NCBI GenBank assembly: GCA_024233115.1
Contig: JACKQB010000004.1
Coordinates: 248,001 to 312,000, forward strand
Reading direction: 5' to 3'
Source: Akkermansiaceae bacterium
Lineage (GTDB): Bacteria > Verrucomicrobiota > Verrucomicrobiia > Verrucomicrobiales > Akkermansiaceae
DNA length: 64,000 nucleotides
The position numbers and the translations under genes are program-made. Within the stretch, counting starts at the first letter, position 1. Every line of letters begins with the position of its first letter. Positions 1-8,324 of this stretch are shown here, in pieces. The notes under the pieces are model-generated. The model saw only the letters and a program-made list of their open reading frames with translations, ran no database searches and was not told the origin of the DNA.

Positions 1-2
1 GC

Positions 3-665
3 GCCGCCACCATCCAGGAGGATGTGCCACGCTGGATGAAGTATCAAAAAATAGGCGGCGGCTGGCTCACGGCGGAATACAATATGCTGCCCTACTCCAC
101 ACTCGACAGAAAACAGCGGGATATATCCACGGGCCGACTCGATGGCCGGTCATCCGAGATCCAGCGGCTCATCGGCCGGTCACTGCGTGCCGTGGTTGAC
201 CTGAAGGCCCTCGGACCACGCACAGTTTGGCTCGATTGTGATGTCCTCCAGGCCGACGGCGGCACTCGCACCGCCTCCATCACAGGTGGCTGCGTCGCCA
301 TTGCCATTGCCCTGAACAAACTGATGGCTGCTGGGAAACTGAAGTCTTTCCCCATGAAAAAACTGGTCACCGGCATCAGCTCCGGCGTTTACCAGAACAC
401 CCCGGTCCTTGATCTCAACTACCCCGAGGACAAGGACGCCAGCGTCGACTTCAATGTGGTGATGACCGAGGACCTCGAATTCGTCGAACTCCAGGGAAGT
501 GGCGAGGAAAGCACCTTCACCAGCGAACAAATGACCGCCATGCTGGATCTTGCCAAAAAGGGCGTGATCGAAATCACCGCACTGCAAAAGCAGGCTATAC
601 TTGACGCGGATCAGGCATCATCAACAGACCTTAAAGATCTCGCCGATTGTTTTAAACGCCCGTAG
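3..665 (+). CDS. rph: Ribonuclease PH, 5'-truncated by window edge
   Basis: 3'-5' phosphorolytic exoribonuclease that trims tRNA 3' ends, using phosphate and releasing nucleoside diphosphates. The frame is open to the left edge, so the first ~20-30 residues of this ~240-residue family are missing. The visible N-terminal part reads ATIQEDVPRW then a W.TAEYNMLP.ST segment typical of RNase PH. The family core is clear: EIQRLIGRSLRAVVDL, LDCDVLQADGGTRTASITGG (phosphate-binding arginine of the GGTR motif) and a late DLNYPEDKDASVDFNVV segment. It ends at a TAG and is followed by about 150 bp before the next gene, so the two are probably not one operon. Identification is by family motifs and is firm. 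Confidence 0.95.
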   Translation, partial: AATIQEDVPRWMKYQKIGGGWLTAEYNMLPYSTLDRKQRDISTGRLDGRSSEIQRLIGRSLRAVVDLKALGPRTVWLDCDVLQADGGTRTASITGGCVAIAIALNKLMAAGKLKSFPMKKLVTGISSGVYQNTPVLDLNYPEDKDASVDFNVVMTEDLEFVELQGSGEESTFTSEQMTAMLDLAKKGVIEITALQKQAILDADQASSTDLKDLADCFKRP

Positions 666-815
666 GTTATTTTCCCCATCCAAGCTTGTTTTTTGCCTTG
701 CGGGAACGGCCAGACGTAGTAGCTTGCAGTGTCAGTTGTGCCTTCACGTACGTGGCGGCCTGGCTGAGTACAAAAACAAGTGTATAAAACACATACAAAA
801 CAAAAAATAAATACC

Positions 816-1487
816 ATGAAAATAACAAGCAAAAATAGAGCATTAGGTTTCACCCTCGTGGAACTCCTCGTTGTTATCGCCATTATTGCTGCTCTCGCAG
901 CCATGGCGACCCCCGTTATCATGAAGCAGAACAAAAAAGCTGCCATGACCGAAGCCACCAGTAACGCCAAGCAGATCTTCTACCTGCTCATCGAGTTTGA
1001 CCAAGACTACGGTGAGTTTCCTGGAGACGATACCGCGGTAGACGAACTCGCCGGCTACACCGGCTCCAACTCCAACGACTACCTGGCCCAGTTCATCGCT
1101 GGCGGCTATACCAAGTCCGAGGAAATCTTCTACGCCAAGGGCGGTGCTTCCACAAACAAGAAGCCCGACAACGTGGTTACCAACAAAACCGACCAACTCG
1201 CAGAAGGTGAGTGCGGATTTGCATACATCAAGGGTATGTCCACCAGCGTGAACAGTGGACGCCCTGTCATCATGGCACCATTTGATACCGGCGAGGCATT
1301 CAAGCCAGACCCCTATGACGGCAAGGCCGTTGTGCTCCGTATCGATGGCGCTTGCAAACAACTCCTGCTTAACAAAAACGACAACAAAGCCAAGCTCGGC
1401 GGTGGCAAGACACTGTTCGACACGGGTAATGATACCGTTTGGGGAACCGATGGATACGTCAGCTCAGACCTAGTCGAAGCCAAGTAA
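816..1487 (+). CDS. Type II secretion/type IV pilin-like prepilin
   Basis: Predicted pseudopilin, 223 residues. The ATG at 816 was chosen because it puts the prepilin peptidase site right after a short basic leader: MKITSKNRALG then FTLVELLVVIAII, the classic G/F cleavage site with Glu at mature position 5 and a hydrophobic helix. Upstream in-frame extension has no pilin features. There is no good Shine-Dalgarno; the upstream stretch is A-rich. The globular part is not recognisable beyond a GspG-like length and Asp/Gly-rich loops (YGEFPGDDTA), similar to structures that bind calcium in GspG proteins (inference). It stands alone, 29 kb from the gspEFG set elsewhere in the window, and is followed by a strong terminator. 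Confidence 0.85.
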   Translation: MKITSKNRALGFTLVELLVVIAIIAALAAMATPVIMKQNKKAAMTEATSNAKQIFYLLIEFDQDYGEFPGDDTAVDELAGYTGSNSNDYLAQFIAGGYTKSEEIFYAKGGASTNKKPDNVVTNKTDQLAEGECGFAYIKGMSTSVNSGRPVIMAPFDTGEAFKPDPYDGKAVVLRIDGACKQLLLNKNDNKAKLGGGKTLFDTGNDTVWGTDGYVSSDLVEAK

Positions 1488-1520
1488 CCCCTGTTAAACA
1501 AACAAACTAACAATCAACCT

Positions 1521-1549
1521 GCCGGAGAGGGAAACCTCTCCGGCTTTTT
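1521..1549 (+). terminator. Rho-independent terminator after pseudopilin gene
   Basis: Perfect 10-bp stem (GCCGGAGAGG at 1521-1530 pairing with CCTCTCCGGC at 1535-1544), a GAAA tetraloop and a TTTTT run at 1545-1549. It lies 33 bp beyond the pseudopilin stop codon and upstream of a convergent gene. Confidence 0.92.
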
Positions 1550-1569
1550 CGTATCCGCCCTCTAACACA

Positions 1570-2094
1570 TCAGATCCAGAATACGTCCACCACAAACCAC
1601 ACAATCATCATCACGCCCACCACCACCTTGACGATGAGGCCGGCCACCGTTCCCAGCACAGAGCCGACTCCCGATACGGTGGCGGGACGGACCTCTTTTT
1701 TTGCAAAGACAAACTCACATAAGGTCGAGCCAATCAGTGGGCCAAGGATCAGGCCAAAGGGCATGAAAAACATCCCGACAACCCCACCGATCAAGGCACC
1801 GGCCGCCCCCCATCGGGTCCCTCCAAACCAGCGGGTGCCAACCGCTCCGCTCATGAATTCGAAAACCTGGGAGAGCGTCAGCAATAAGCCAAGCACGACA
1901 AAGGTCCACCACTCCACCCCCGACTCATCCCGCAACATCAACCAGTGGGCCACAGCCGCGAAAAACAAGATCAGATGGCCGGGAAGAAAGGGAACCAAGG
2001 TGCCGATGAACCCGACGATCAACAAACACACCGTCACCACCCACGCCACAGCGGTGCCGATAGCGGGCAGGATATCAACCAAAAAACCAAGCAT
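1570..2094 (-). CDS. DUF456 family membrane protein
   Basis: Small integral membrane protein of unknown function, 174 residues from the ATG at 2094. I prefer this start over one 32 codons upstream because the family begins directly with the first membrane helix (MLGFLVDILPAIGTAVAWVV) and an AGGTGG-like sequence lies just upstream. Several hydrophobic helices are visible, with glycine-rich segments such as GTRWFGGTRWGAAGALIGG and FMPFGLILGPLIG that are typical of DUF456 (family contains glycine-zipper-like motifs). It is convergent with the pseudopilin gene. The biochemical role is not known. Confidence 0.8.
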   Translation of the reverse strand: MLGFLVDILPAIGTAVAWVVTVCLLIVGFIGTLVPFLPGHLILFFAAVAHWLMLRDESGVEWWTFVVLGLLLTLSQVFEFMSGAVGTRWFGGTRWGAAGALIGGVVGMFFMPFGLILGPLIGSTLCEFVFAKKEVRPATVSGVGSVLGTVAGLIVKVVVGVMMIVWFVVDVFWI

Positions 2095-2218
2095 ACGCCA
2101 CCTGTAATCGACCCAGCCAAACACGCAAGCAAAGGCTGCATGTTTTTTCGCAAATACCGCCTCCCATTTACCCCACATTACCCTTTCCATCCGCTATGGG
2201 CAGTGCTTGTATGCAGTC

Positions 2219-2409
2219 ATGAAAAAGGAATTGTTGGAAAACCCCGTTTTCCATATGGCAGCCAGCCAGTTCGACCGCACGGCGGACTTTCTCGATCTGG
2301 CCCCTCTGTTCGTAAACAGAGTAAATGGCCCGAGCGATTAATACACTCACGGTTCCCATTCAGCGGGGAAACGGCAATAACCGAGGCCTTTTCCAGCTAT
2401 CGTGTTTAG
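2219..2409 (+). pseudogene. Glutamate dehydrogenase N-terminal remnant (frameshifted)
   Basis: A short decayed start of a Glu/Leu/Phe/Val dehydrogenase. An ATG at 2219 reads MKKELLENPVFHMAASQFDR and continues with a TADFLDLAP segment, the usual opening of these enzymes, then runs into TAA at 2339. In another frame, from about 2328, the expected continuation appears (RAINTLTVPIQRGNGN), and in a third frame from about 2376 ITEAFSSYRV, matching the family's 'T V P . . . D G . . . . F . G Y R V' segment. No further dehydrogenase sequence follows; the next gene starts at 2591. Seen: three adjacent family-like segments in three frames. Inferred: at least two frameshifts plus loss of the remaining ~350 codons. 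Confidence 0.68.
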
Positions 2410-2590
2410 CGGCGCTTGAACGGGTCATTACCACGGACAATGCAGCCAAACTCGAAAAAGAGTTTGAGCAAGTCGTGCATTTCTCCCAAGATGCAGACGC
2501 CTCCCATCGGCTTTAATCAAGTCACCAAAACCAGAGCTGTCCGTGGTCTCTTTCCTTGAAATATCCAACTCACAACCCATCATTTTACAT

Positions 2591-3571
2591 ATGCCTATCA
2601 GTACAACCTTTGCATCCTTTGGACAACCACCTGAAGTCATCGATCTTACAGAAACCCGTCGTCGTGAACTTCAAGCAGATGAAATACGGCTACGCATGCT
2701 GGTCTCGCCGATCAATCCGGCCGACATCAATTATATCCAGGGTGTTTACGGTCTCAAACCCGCGCTACCTGCTACCGCCGGTCTCGAAGGCTGCGGCATG
2801 GTCATCGAATCCCGGGCTGATGATTTTCAGGTAGGCGATCTTGTCATCACCATCCAACCCGTCGGAACATGGTCCGAAGAAGTCACCTGCACATCCAGGG
2901 ATGTCTTGAAAATACCGCGCGAAACACCGGTCGAGCAGGCATCCATGCTCAAAGTCAACCCGCTCACAGCGTGGTGCATGCTCACACAGTTCGTCAATCT
3001 CCCCCAGGGATCATGGGTCATTCAGAATGCAGCCAACTCCGGTGTCGGCACCTGTGTGATCCAGATTGCCAGGCTTCTCGGGCTGCGTACCATCAACCTG
3101 GTGCGCCGCGAGCAACCTATCGCTGGTCTTCTCAAGCTGGGTGCCGATCATGTGTTGTTAGATAATCAGGAGTCGATCGATCAAATCAAGGATCTCACCG
3201 CCGGTGCCCCTCCCGTCCTGGCTCTTAACGCCGTTGGTGGCGACAGTGCCTTGCGGCTGATGGACGCGCTCGCCACCAAGGGTATCCACGTCACCTACGG
3301 AGCAATGAGCATGCGCAGCCTGAAGGTTCCTAACAAATTCCTCATTTTCAAACGCATCCAGCTACACGGATTCTGGGTCACCGAATGGATGAAGGAAAAT
3401 GATTCCGATACCCTCAAACAATGCTATGCACAACTTGCCCGATGGATCATTGAAGGCAATCTAACACAGCCTGTCGATTCCACCTACCCACTTGCAGATA
3501 TCACCGCTGCCGTTACCCGTGCGATGGAGAATAAGCGGAATGGCAAGGTGCTGGTCACGTGCAGTTCTTGA
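2591..3571 (+). CDS. MDR-family reductase, 2-enoyl thioester reductase-like (MECR/ETR type)
   Basis: Zinc-independent medium-chain dehydrogenase/reductase, 326 residues from the ATG at 2591 (an in-frame start 16 codons earlier gives no family sequence). The N-terminal GroES-like domain carries SPINPADINYIQGVYG, very like the enoyl reductases that act on acyl-ACP/CoA, where that tyrosine is catalytic. The Rossmann half shows VIQNAANSGVGTCVIQIARL, the NADPH-binding loop of this group, followed by LRTINLVR. By family knowledge it would reduce trans-2-enoyl thioesters with NADPH; a generic quinone oxidoreductase role cannot be excluded. It lies just after the glutamate dehydrogenase remnant and is not obviously in an operon. 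Confidence 0.8.
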   Translation: MPISTTFASFGQPPEVIDLTETRRRELQADEIRLRMLVSPINPADINYIQGVYGLKPALPATAGLEGCGMVIESRADDFQVGDLVITIQPVGTWSEEVTCTSRDVLKIPRETPVEQASMLKVNPLTAWCMLTQFVNLPQGSWVIQNAANSGVGTCVIQIARLLGLRTINLVRREQPIAGLLKLGADHVLLDNQESIDQIKDLTAGAPPVLALNAVGGDSALRLMDALATKGIHVTYGAMSMRSLKVPNKFLIFKRIQLHGFWVTEWMKENDSDTLKQCYAQLARWIIEGNLTQPVDSTYPLADITAAVTRAMENKRNGKVLVTCSS

Positions 3572-3646
3572 GAAAGAAATTATTTTTTCTGAATAAGTTT
3601 CATATTCCTGTCGTCGAAGTAAGCGAACACCAAAAACCACAATAAT

Positions 3647-4015
3647 ATGAAAACAATACTAGCAACACTTGTCACCATCATCGTCGGATTGGTAGCTCTT
3701 CCCGGCACAGCTGAAGCCCGTCCACACGACAACTGCAGCTCCAGCTACACCTACCTGAGCGGCAATACAGCATGCGGATGCCCCGTCTATACCAAGCGTG
3801 TCTTCGTAGGATACGATTGTTACCACCGTCCGATCTACCGCTACTACAGTGTTCCGGTCGTGCACCGCTGCAGAAGCCATTACCGGCCTACATACCATAA
3901 CCACCCGGGACATGGTAGCCGCTATTACAATAACAGCCGCTACCCAAGCCACCGCGGACACAGCAGCCACATCAGCTTGCGCACACGCTATGGTAATGTG
4001 AGTATCTGCCGCTAA
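3647..4015 (+). CDS. Secreted His/Tyr/Arg-rich small protein, unknown function
   Basis: A 122-residue protein with a clear signal peptide (MKTILATLVTIIVGLVALPG, cleavage after AEA) and a mature part rich in His, Tyr, Arg, Ser and Asn. Six cysteines are visible (DNCSS, TACGCP, YDC, HRC, SICR), suggesting disulfides outside the cytoplasm. A YHRPIYRYYSVPVVHRC segment recalls short secreted metal-rich-environment proteins of planctomycetes and verrucomicrobia, but I recognise no domain. It has its own terminator directly downstream and an AT-rich upstream region, so it is probably transcribed alone. Confidence 0.72.
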   Translation: MKTILATLVTIIVGLVALPGTAEARPHDNCSSSYTYLSGNTACGCPVYTKRVFVGYDCYHRPIYRYYSVPVVHRCRSHYRPTYHNHPGHGSRYYNNSRYPSHRGHSSHISLRTRYGNVSICR

Positions 4016-4039
4016 TCACCATCATTCAAAAAACACCAA

Positions 4040-4074
4040 CAAGGAGGGCCCGCATGGCTCTCCTTGTTTTTTTT
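4040..4074 (+). terminator. Rho-independent terminator after secreted small protein
   Basis: An 11-bp stem with one G-U pair (4040-4050 with 4056-4066), loop CGCAT, followed by eight T residues. It sits 25 bp after the stop codon at 4015. Confidence 0.92.
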
Positions 4075-4116
4075 GATAAAAGCGCTACCCTGGCTTCGCT
4101 CCCAGAGTAAGCACCC

Positions 4117-5127
4117 ATGAACGCATTATCCATCAGTCTCCTATTGTCAGTTGTTTCCCTGCTTCCGATCCGGGCGGCATCCTCAGGCAGCGAACTGCTC
4201 GCAGCCCTGCAGGCACGGATTGATCGAGGAGGGGACTACGCCGATGTCTATGATGCCGTTGACGACCTTCCCGACTCTGAAGTCAAGGAACTCTACAAAC
4301 AAGTCGAGCGTGCATGGCCAAGACTCCAGGAAAAATACATCTCCAATTTCCAACGCACCGCAAGAAGCTCCAGCGGCAAGGCGGGGGAACACAAAAGCCG
4401 GGTTCGCGATTTACGCAAGGAGCTTGCCGCCATGAAGTCACTCGGGGATGGCCCAATGAAGGATGCTCTCAAAAAACGCGGTATGCCCATCCTGGATGAA
4501 CTACGTGATTTATTGCTGCCCAGCGCAAAAACAATCCTGGCAACAAGCGATGAAACCCTGAAAAAAGAACGGCGGGGCCTGCTAGCCATTGCGGGACTGC
4601 GGGACGCGCTGATCGAAGCCGCAATTATTCCAGGTAAAGAAAACTCGGTCTCCCAGGTTGAAACCCTGGAAAATTCCGTCACCCAGGCCCTCTCCGGCCT
4701 CGATCGCAAAGGACTCAAGCTCATGGAACAAAACCGCAAAACTGCGGAAAAAGCCAAGGTCCCGGAGGCGGAAAGGCTCGGTGTGGCCGATGCCAACCTG
4801 ATGCGTCTGCTCGCAGGCTACAACGCTCTGGAAATCGACCCCAAACTCTGCGCCGCCGGTCGTGACCACTCCAAGGACATGGCAACCCTCGGTTTTTTTG
4901 CCCACGAATCTCCGGTGGCTGGAAAAAAAACTCCCTTTATCCGCGCCAATAACTTTGGCACCTCGGCCTCCGGCGAGAACATCTACATGGGCTCCACCGA
5001 CCCCAAGGGTGCCAACAAAGCCTGGTTCTACTCACCCGGCCACCACAGGAATATGTTCAACGGCAGTCACCGCCGCATCGGCCTCGGCCAGCACGACCGC
5101 CACTGGACGCAGCTCTTCGGCAGCTAG
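4117..5127 (+). CDS. Secreted CAP/SCP-domain protein (YkwD-like)
   Basis: 336 residues with a signal peptide (cleavage near IRAASS), a long helical, charged middle region (about residues 25-230) and a C-terminal CAP domain. The domain signature is complete in order: LMRLLAGYNALEIDPKLCAA, H...DM..LGFFAHESP, SGENIYMG, a WFYSPGHHRNMFNGSHRRIG segment, and WTQLFG. The two His and Glu residues that form the CAP cavity are present. CAP proteins of bacteria are extracellular and of poorly known function; some bind lipids or glycans. The N-terminal coiled-coil-like part is unrecognised. It is convergent with tadA. Confidence 0.88.
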   Translation: MNALSISLLLSVVSLLPIRAASSGSELLAALQARIDRGGDYADVYDAVDDLPDSEVKELYKQVERAWPRLQEKYISNFQRTARSSSGKAGEHKSRVRDLRKELAAMKSLGDGPMKDALKKRGMPILDELRDLLLPSAKTILATSDETLKKERRGLLAIAGLRDALIEAAIIPGKENSVSQVETLENSVTQALSGLDRKGLKLMEQNRKTAEKAKVPEAERLGVADANLMRLLAGYNALEIDPKLCAAGRDHSKDMATLGFFAHESPVAGKKTPFIRANNFGTSASGENIYMGSTDPKGANKAWFYSPGHHRNMFNGSHRRIGLGQHDRHWTQLFGS

Positions 5128-5162
5128 GAGGGAAATAGCTTGTTAAGGAGGTTTGGATTCAC

Positions 5163-5666
5163 CTACTCACTTCTCAACTTCTTCTTCCTCTCCCGCGCCT
5201 CGCGGAAAAAACCCTGTAGCAACGCGAGACACTCATCCTGCATGACCCCAGAGACAATATCACAGCGATGATTCAATGGCGGGTTGGACTCCAGCAAATT
5301 AATCCATCCTCCCGCCGCCCCCGCCTTGGGGTCCGGCACTCCGAATACCACACGGTCGGGCCTACAGTGCACAATGGCTCCCGCACACATCGGGCACGGC
5401 TCCTTGGTGACATACAAAGTGCACCCCTCCAGCCGCCAATCACCCACCGCATCCTGGGCCGATGTCAGCGATAACATCTCAGCATGCGCCGTGGCGTCCT
5501 TCAGTGTTTCCACCTGGTTCCACGCCCGCGCAATCACCGAACCATTGCTGACGATCACCGCACCCACCGGCACTTCACCCGCCTCATACGCCTTGCGCGC
5601 CTCACGCAACGCCAGCTGCATAAAGTAGTCGTCACTCCGGAAATCCATCATCAAATCGTCACTCAC
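5163..5666 (-). CDS. tadA: tRNA-specific adenosine deaminase TadA
   Basis: Deaminates A34 to inosine in the anticodon of tRNA-Arg(ACG), a cytosolic zinc enzyme. The zinc site and catalytic residues are visible: HAEMLSL (His ligand and proton-shuttling Glu) and PCPMCAGAI (two Cys ligands), with GEVPVGAVIV before them. Length of 167 residues fits the family. The GTG at 5666 is the longest start; ATG codons at 5651 and 5648 are possible and would remove the first five or six residues, which are not conserved. It lies divergently from rpe with a 57-bp gap. Confidence 0.93.
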   Translation of the reverse strand: MSDDLMMDFRSDDYFMQLALREARKAYEAGEVPVGAVIVSNGSVIARAWNQVETLKDATAHAEMLSLTSAQDAVGDWRLEGCTLYVTKEPCPMCAGAIVHCRPDRVVFGVPDPKAGAAGGWINLLESNPPLNHRCDIVSGVMQDECLALLQGFFREARERKKKLRSE

Positions 5667-5723
5667 GCACAGAACCTGTCAAAAAAACTTCAAACTTCAA
5701 ACTGAATACTTCAAACTAATGCC

Positions 5724-6392
5724 ATGAGCACTTGGCAGCATACCGACCGCATCATCGCCCCCTCGCTTCTGGCGGCGGATTTTTCCAGGATCAAAGAGGA
5801 GACCGACCGCGCCATGGCCAGCGGCGGCGACTGGATGCACCTCGATGTCATGGACGGTCACTTTGTAAACAACATCTCCTTCGGCCCGGCCATCATCCAA
5901 GCCATCGATGGTGTCAGCGACGCCTTCCTCGACGTGCACCTGATGATTGCTCGACCCGACCATTTTCTCCCGGAATTCATCAAAGCGGGCGCTGACATGA
6001 TCACGGTGCATGTGGAGGCCGACCACGATGTCGCGGAAACGCTCACCCGTATCCGCGAGGCGGGGTGTTTGGCGGGGCTCGCGCTTAATCCCGCCACGGC
6101 GATGTCCGCGGTGGAACCCCATCTCGACATGATTGACATGCTGCTCTGCATGACCGTGGTTCCCGGCTTTGGGGGGCAGTCATTTATGCACGAAGTCATG
6201 CCCAAGGTGGAACAAGCCGCCGCATGGAGAACGCAACGCGGGCTTTCCTATCACATCGAGGTTGACGGCGGTATCGATCCTGAAACAGCTCCCATCGCCG
6301 CCGCCGCCGGTGCCAATGTGATGGTCGCGGGCTCATCCACTTTCAAGGCGCCGGATATGGCAGCAGCAATCCGGACGATCCGCAACGCTTGA
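5724..6392 (+). CDS. rpe: Ribulose-phosphate 3-epimerase
   Basis: Interconverts D-ribulose 5-phosphate and D-xylulose 5-phosphate in the pentose phosphate pathway; a cytosolic TIM-barrel metalloenzyme. 222 residues with all signature segments: IIAPSLLAADF, WMHLDVMDGHFV (catalytic Asp and metal His), DVHLMIARP, VHVEAD, ALNPAT, MTVVPGFGGQSF (phosphate loop) and EVDGGI...AGANVMVAGSS. The start ATG gives the standard N-terminus. It is a stand-alone gene between tadA (divergent) and a secreted protease gene 43 bp downstream. Confidence 0.96.
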   Translation: MSTWQHTDRIIAPSLLAADFSRIKEETDRAMASGGDWMHLDVMDGHFVNNISFGPAIIQAIDGVSDAFLDVHLMIARPDHFLPEFIKAGADMITVHVEADHDVAETLTRIREAGCLAGLALNPATAMSAVEPHLDMIDMLLCMTVVPGFGGQSFMHEVMPKVEQAAAWRTQRGLSYHIEVDGGIDPETAPIAAAAGANVMVAGSSTFKAPDMAAAIRTIRNA

Positions 6393-6435
6393 TACCGGGC
6401 GAAAGATAATCAGAGCAATCGTTGTATACCAGGCC

Positions 6436-8259
6436 ATGAAGTTTTCCATAATTGCCACAGCCTTGATCTTTGGGGGGTGCCTGTCCGCCCAGGCGTTGAC
6501 GCCCGATGAGGAAATCGCCCAAAAGGTTCCACAAGCACGCGCCATCCTCGAAGCATGGAAAAAAGGCGAGCCCACTGACATCAACCGCACCCTGCATATC
6601 ATTTATTGGACACCGTCGGATCGTCAACCCGCCGACCAATACCGTGAGCGGCTGACCCGCTGCATGACGCACATCCAGCGCTTTTACGCAGCCGAGATGA
6701 CACGCCTCGGCTTTGGCGGCCAGACCATTAACCTTGATTTCGACCAGGACAAGCTTCTGAAAATCCACCTCGTCAAGGCTCCCCAACCCTACGCTCAATA
6801 CCAGCCGGGCGATGGTAACAAGATCCGCCAGGAATGCCTCCCCGTCCTGAAAAAGGCCGGCATCGACGCCGATAAGGAAACCATTGTGATCTTTTGCAAT
6901 ATGTCCAACTGGGACCCCACCCAGCAACGTATGACCCAGAACAGCCCCTACTACGCAGGCGGCACCCACCGCGGCGGCACCGCATGGCAGGTCGATTCTC
7001 CGTTGTTAGACCCGGTTTATCTCGATAAAAAACAACCCATGCTCCACGACGGCCAATACGGCCACATCTCGGTGGGAAAATACAACTCCATTTTCGTAGG
7101 CGGCGTCGCCCACGAGCTTGGCCACGCTCTCGGCCTCCCGCATAACTGCGAAAGGGCAGACGAACGCGCCGCCCTGGGTATAGCATTGATGGGGGGCGGC
7201 AACCGCACTTATGGCCGCGAGCTCAGAGGTGAAGGGGCAGGCTCGTTCCTGACTCTTGCCAGCGGCCTCAGGCTGGCATCCCACCCGATGTTCACCGGCT
7301 CGATCAAAGGCATGCAACTTGCCGGCAACTCCAACCTGACCAACCTCAAAATCATCCCCGGCAACCAATCATTTACCATGACAGGAAAAGTGGAGCTTGC
7401 CCCGGGCTCCCCACCGGTCCATGCCATCCTCGCCTACACCGATCCCAATGGCGGCAGCAACTACGACGCCACAACCGCCACCGCCATACCCGACGCCAAC
7501 GGTCACTTTTCACTCAACTGCACGGACCTCCGTAATGGCCACCCTGCCAGCCTCCGCTTGATCGTCCTTTATGCCAATGGCGACGCCACTTCCCACGTCG
7601 GCACCTTCAGCCCCTATACCTATTTCTACTCTGTCGGCCGCGACGGACAACCTGAGCTCAGCGACATCGATCTAACACTCCTGTTCGATCCCTGTTGCCA
7701 GGCAATCCGGAAAGCTGACCACCAGGGTGTCACAGAAGCCCTGCAAGCCGTCGCCCAGTCCCAAAACCCCAAAGCGGCGGAAATCGCCAAACGATTACTC
7801 AGGCAGGCACCCTTGCACCCGTCACCTGATCAAGTAGCTCCCACCATCACCTCCATCGCCATCGGCGACGCCACCCCCACGACCGCTGAAGTCGGTTACG
7901 GCAAACCTACTTACAATCGCCTCCCTGCTAGGGACCCCCTGTTGCGTGCAGGCGACCATATCTTCACCAGCGGCATCTACGCCCACGCTCCCGCCAAACA
8001 CACCTACCAACTCGGCGGCCATTGGAAAAAACTCACGGGTAGCTGCGGGTTGGCACAACATGCCGACGGCTCGGTTGTTTTCATCATCAAGGCTGATGGC
8101 CAACAGCTCTGGTCATCCGGTCACGCCAAAACCGGCCAGATCCACCGTTTCAACCTGGATGTCACCGGCAAACAGAACCTGGAATTCATCGTCGACGACA
8201 ATAACGATAGCACCCGCTCCGACTGGGGCCTGTGGCTGGATCCTACCCTGAGCCGATAG
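6436..8259 (+). CDS. Secreted zinc metalloprotease-like protein with C-terminal NPCBM domain
   Basis: 607 residues with a signal peptide ending near AQA. A zinc-binding HELGHALGLPH motif lies at about residues 226-236 (HExxHxxGxxH, metzincin type), preceded by long sequence with features such as FCNMSNWDPTQ. A middle beta-rich region (about 290-400) is unassigned. The last ~125 residues look like an NPCBM carbohydrate-binding module: VGYGKPTYNRLP, IYAHAPAKHTYQLGG, GHAKTGQIHRFNLDVTG and DWGLWLDP. Expected role is extracellular or periplasmic proteolysis, perhaps of glycosylated substrates (inference from the module). Such glycan-targeted metalloproteases are common in mucin- and polysaccharide-degrading Verrucomicrobiota. 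Confidence 0.82.
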   Translation: MKFSIIATALIFGGCLSAQALTPDEEIAQKVPQARAILEAWKKGEPTDINRTLHIIYWTPSDRQPADQYRERLTRCMTHIQRFYAAEMTRLGFGGQTINLDFDQDKLLKIHLVKAPQPYAQYQPGDGNKIRQECLPVLKKAGIDADKETIVIFCNMSNWDPTQQRMTQNSPYYAGGTHRGGTAWQVDSPLLDPVYLDKKQPMLHDGQYGHISVGKYNSIFVGGVAHELGHALGLPHNCERADERAALGIALMGGGNRTYGRELRGEGAGSFLTLASGLRLASHPMFTGSIKGMQLAGNSNLTNLKIIPGNQSFTMTGKVELAPGSPPVHAILAYTDPNGGSNYDATTATAIPDANGHFSLNCTDLRNGHPASLRLIVLYANGDATSHVGTFSPYTYFYSVGRDGQPELSDIDLTLLFDPCCQAIRKADHQGVTEALQAVAQSQNPKAAEIAKRLLRQAPLHPSPDQVAPTITSIAIGDATPTTAEVGYGKPTYNRLPARDPLLRAGDHIFTSGIYAHAPAKHTYQLGGHWKKLTGSCGLAQHADGSVVFIIKADGQQLWSSGHAKTGQIHRFNLDVTGKQNLEFIVDDNNDSTRSDWGLWLDPTLSR

Positions 8260-8324
8260 GTCGATTGACCGAATCAACTCATTTCTTCCGTGCCATCCGC
8301 GCCTTCCGTGCTTAAAACTCCGGC

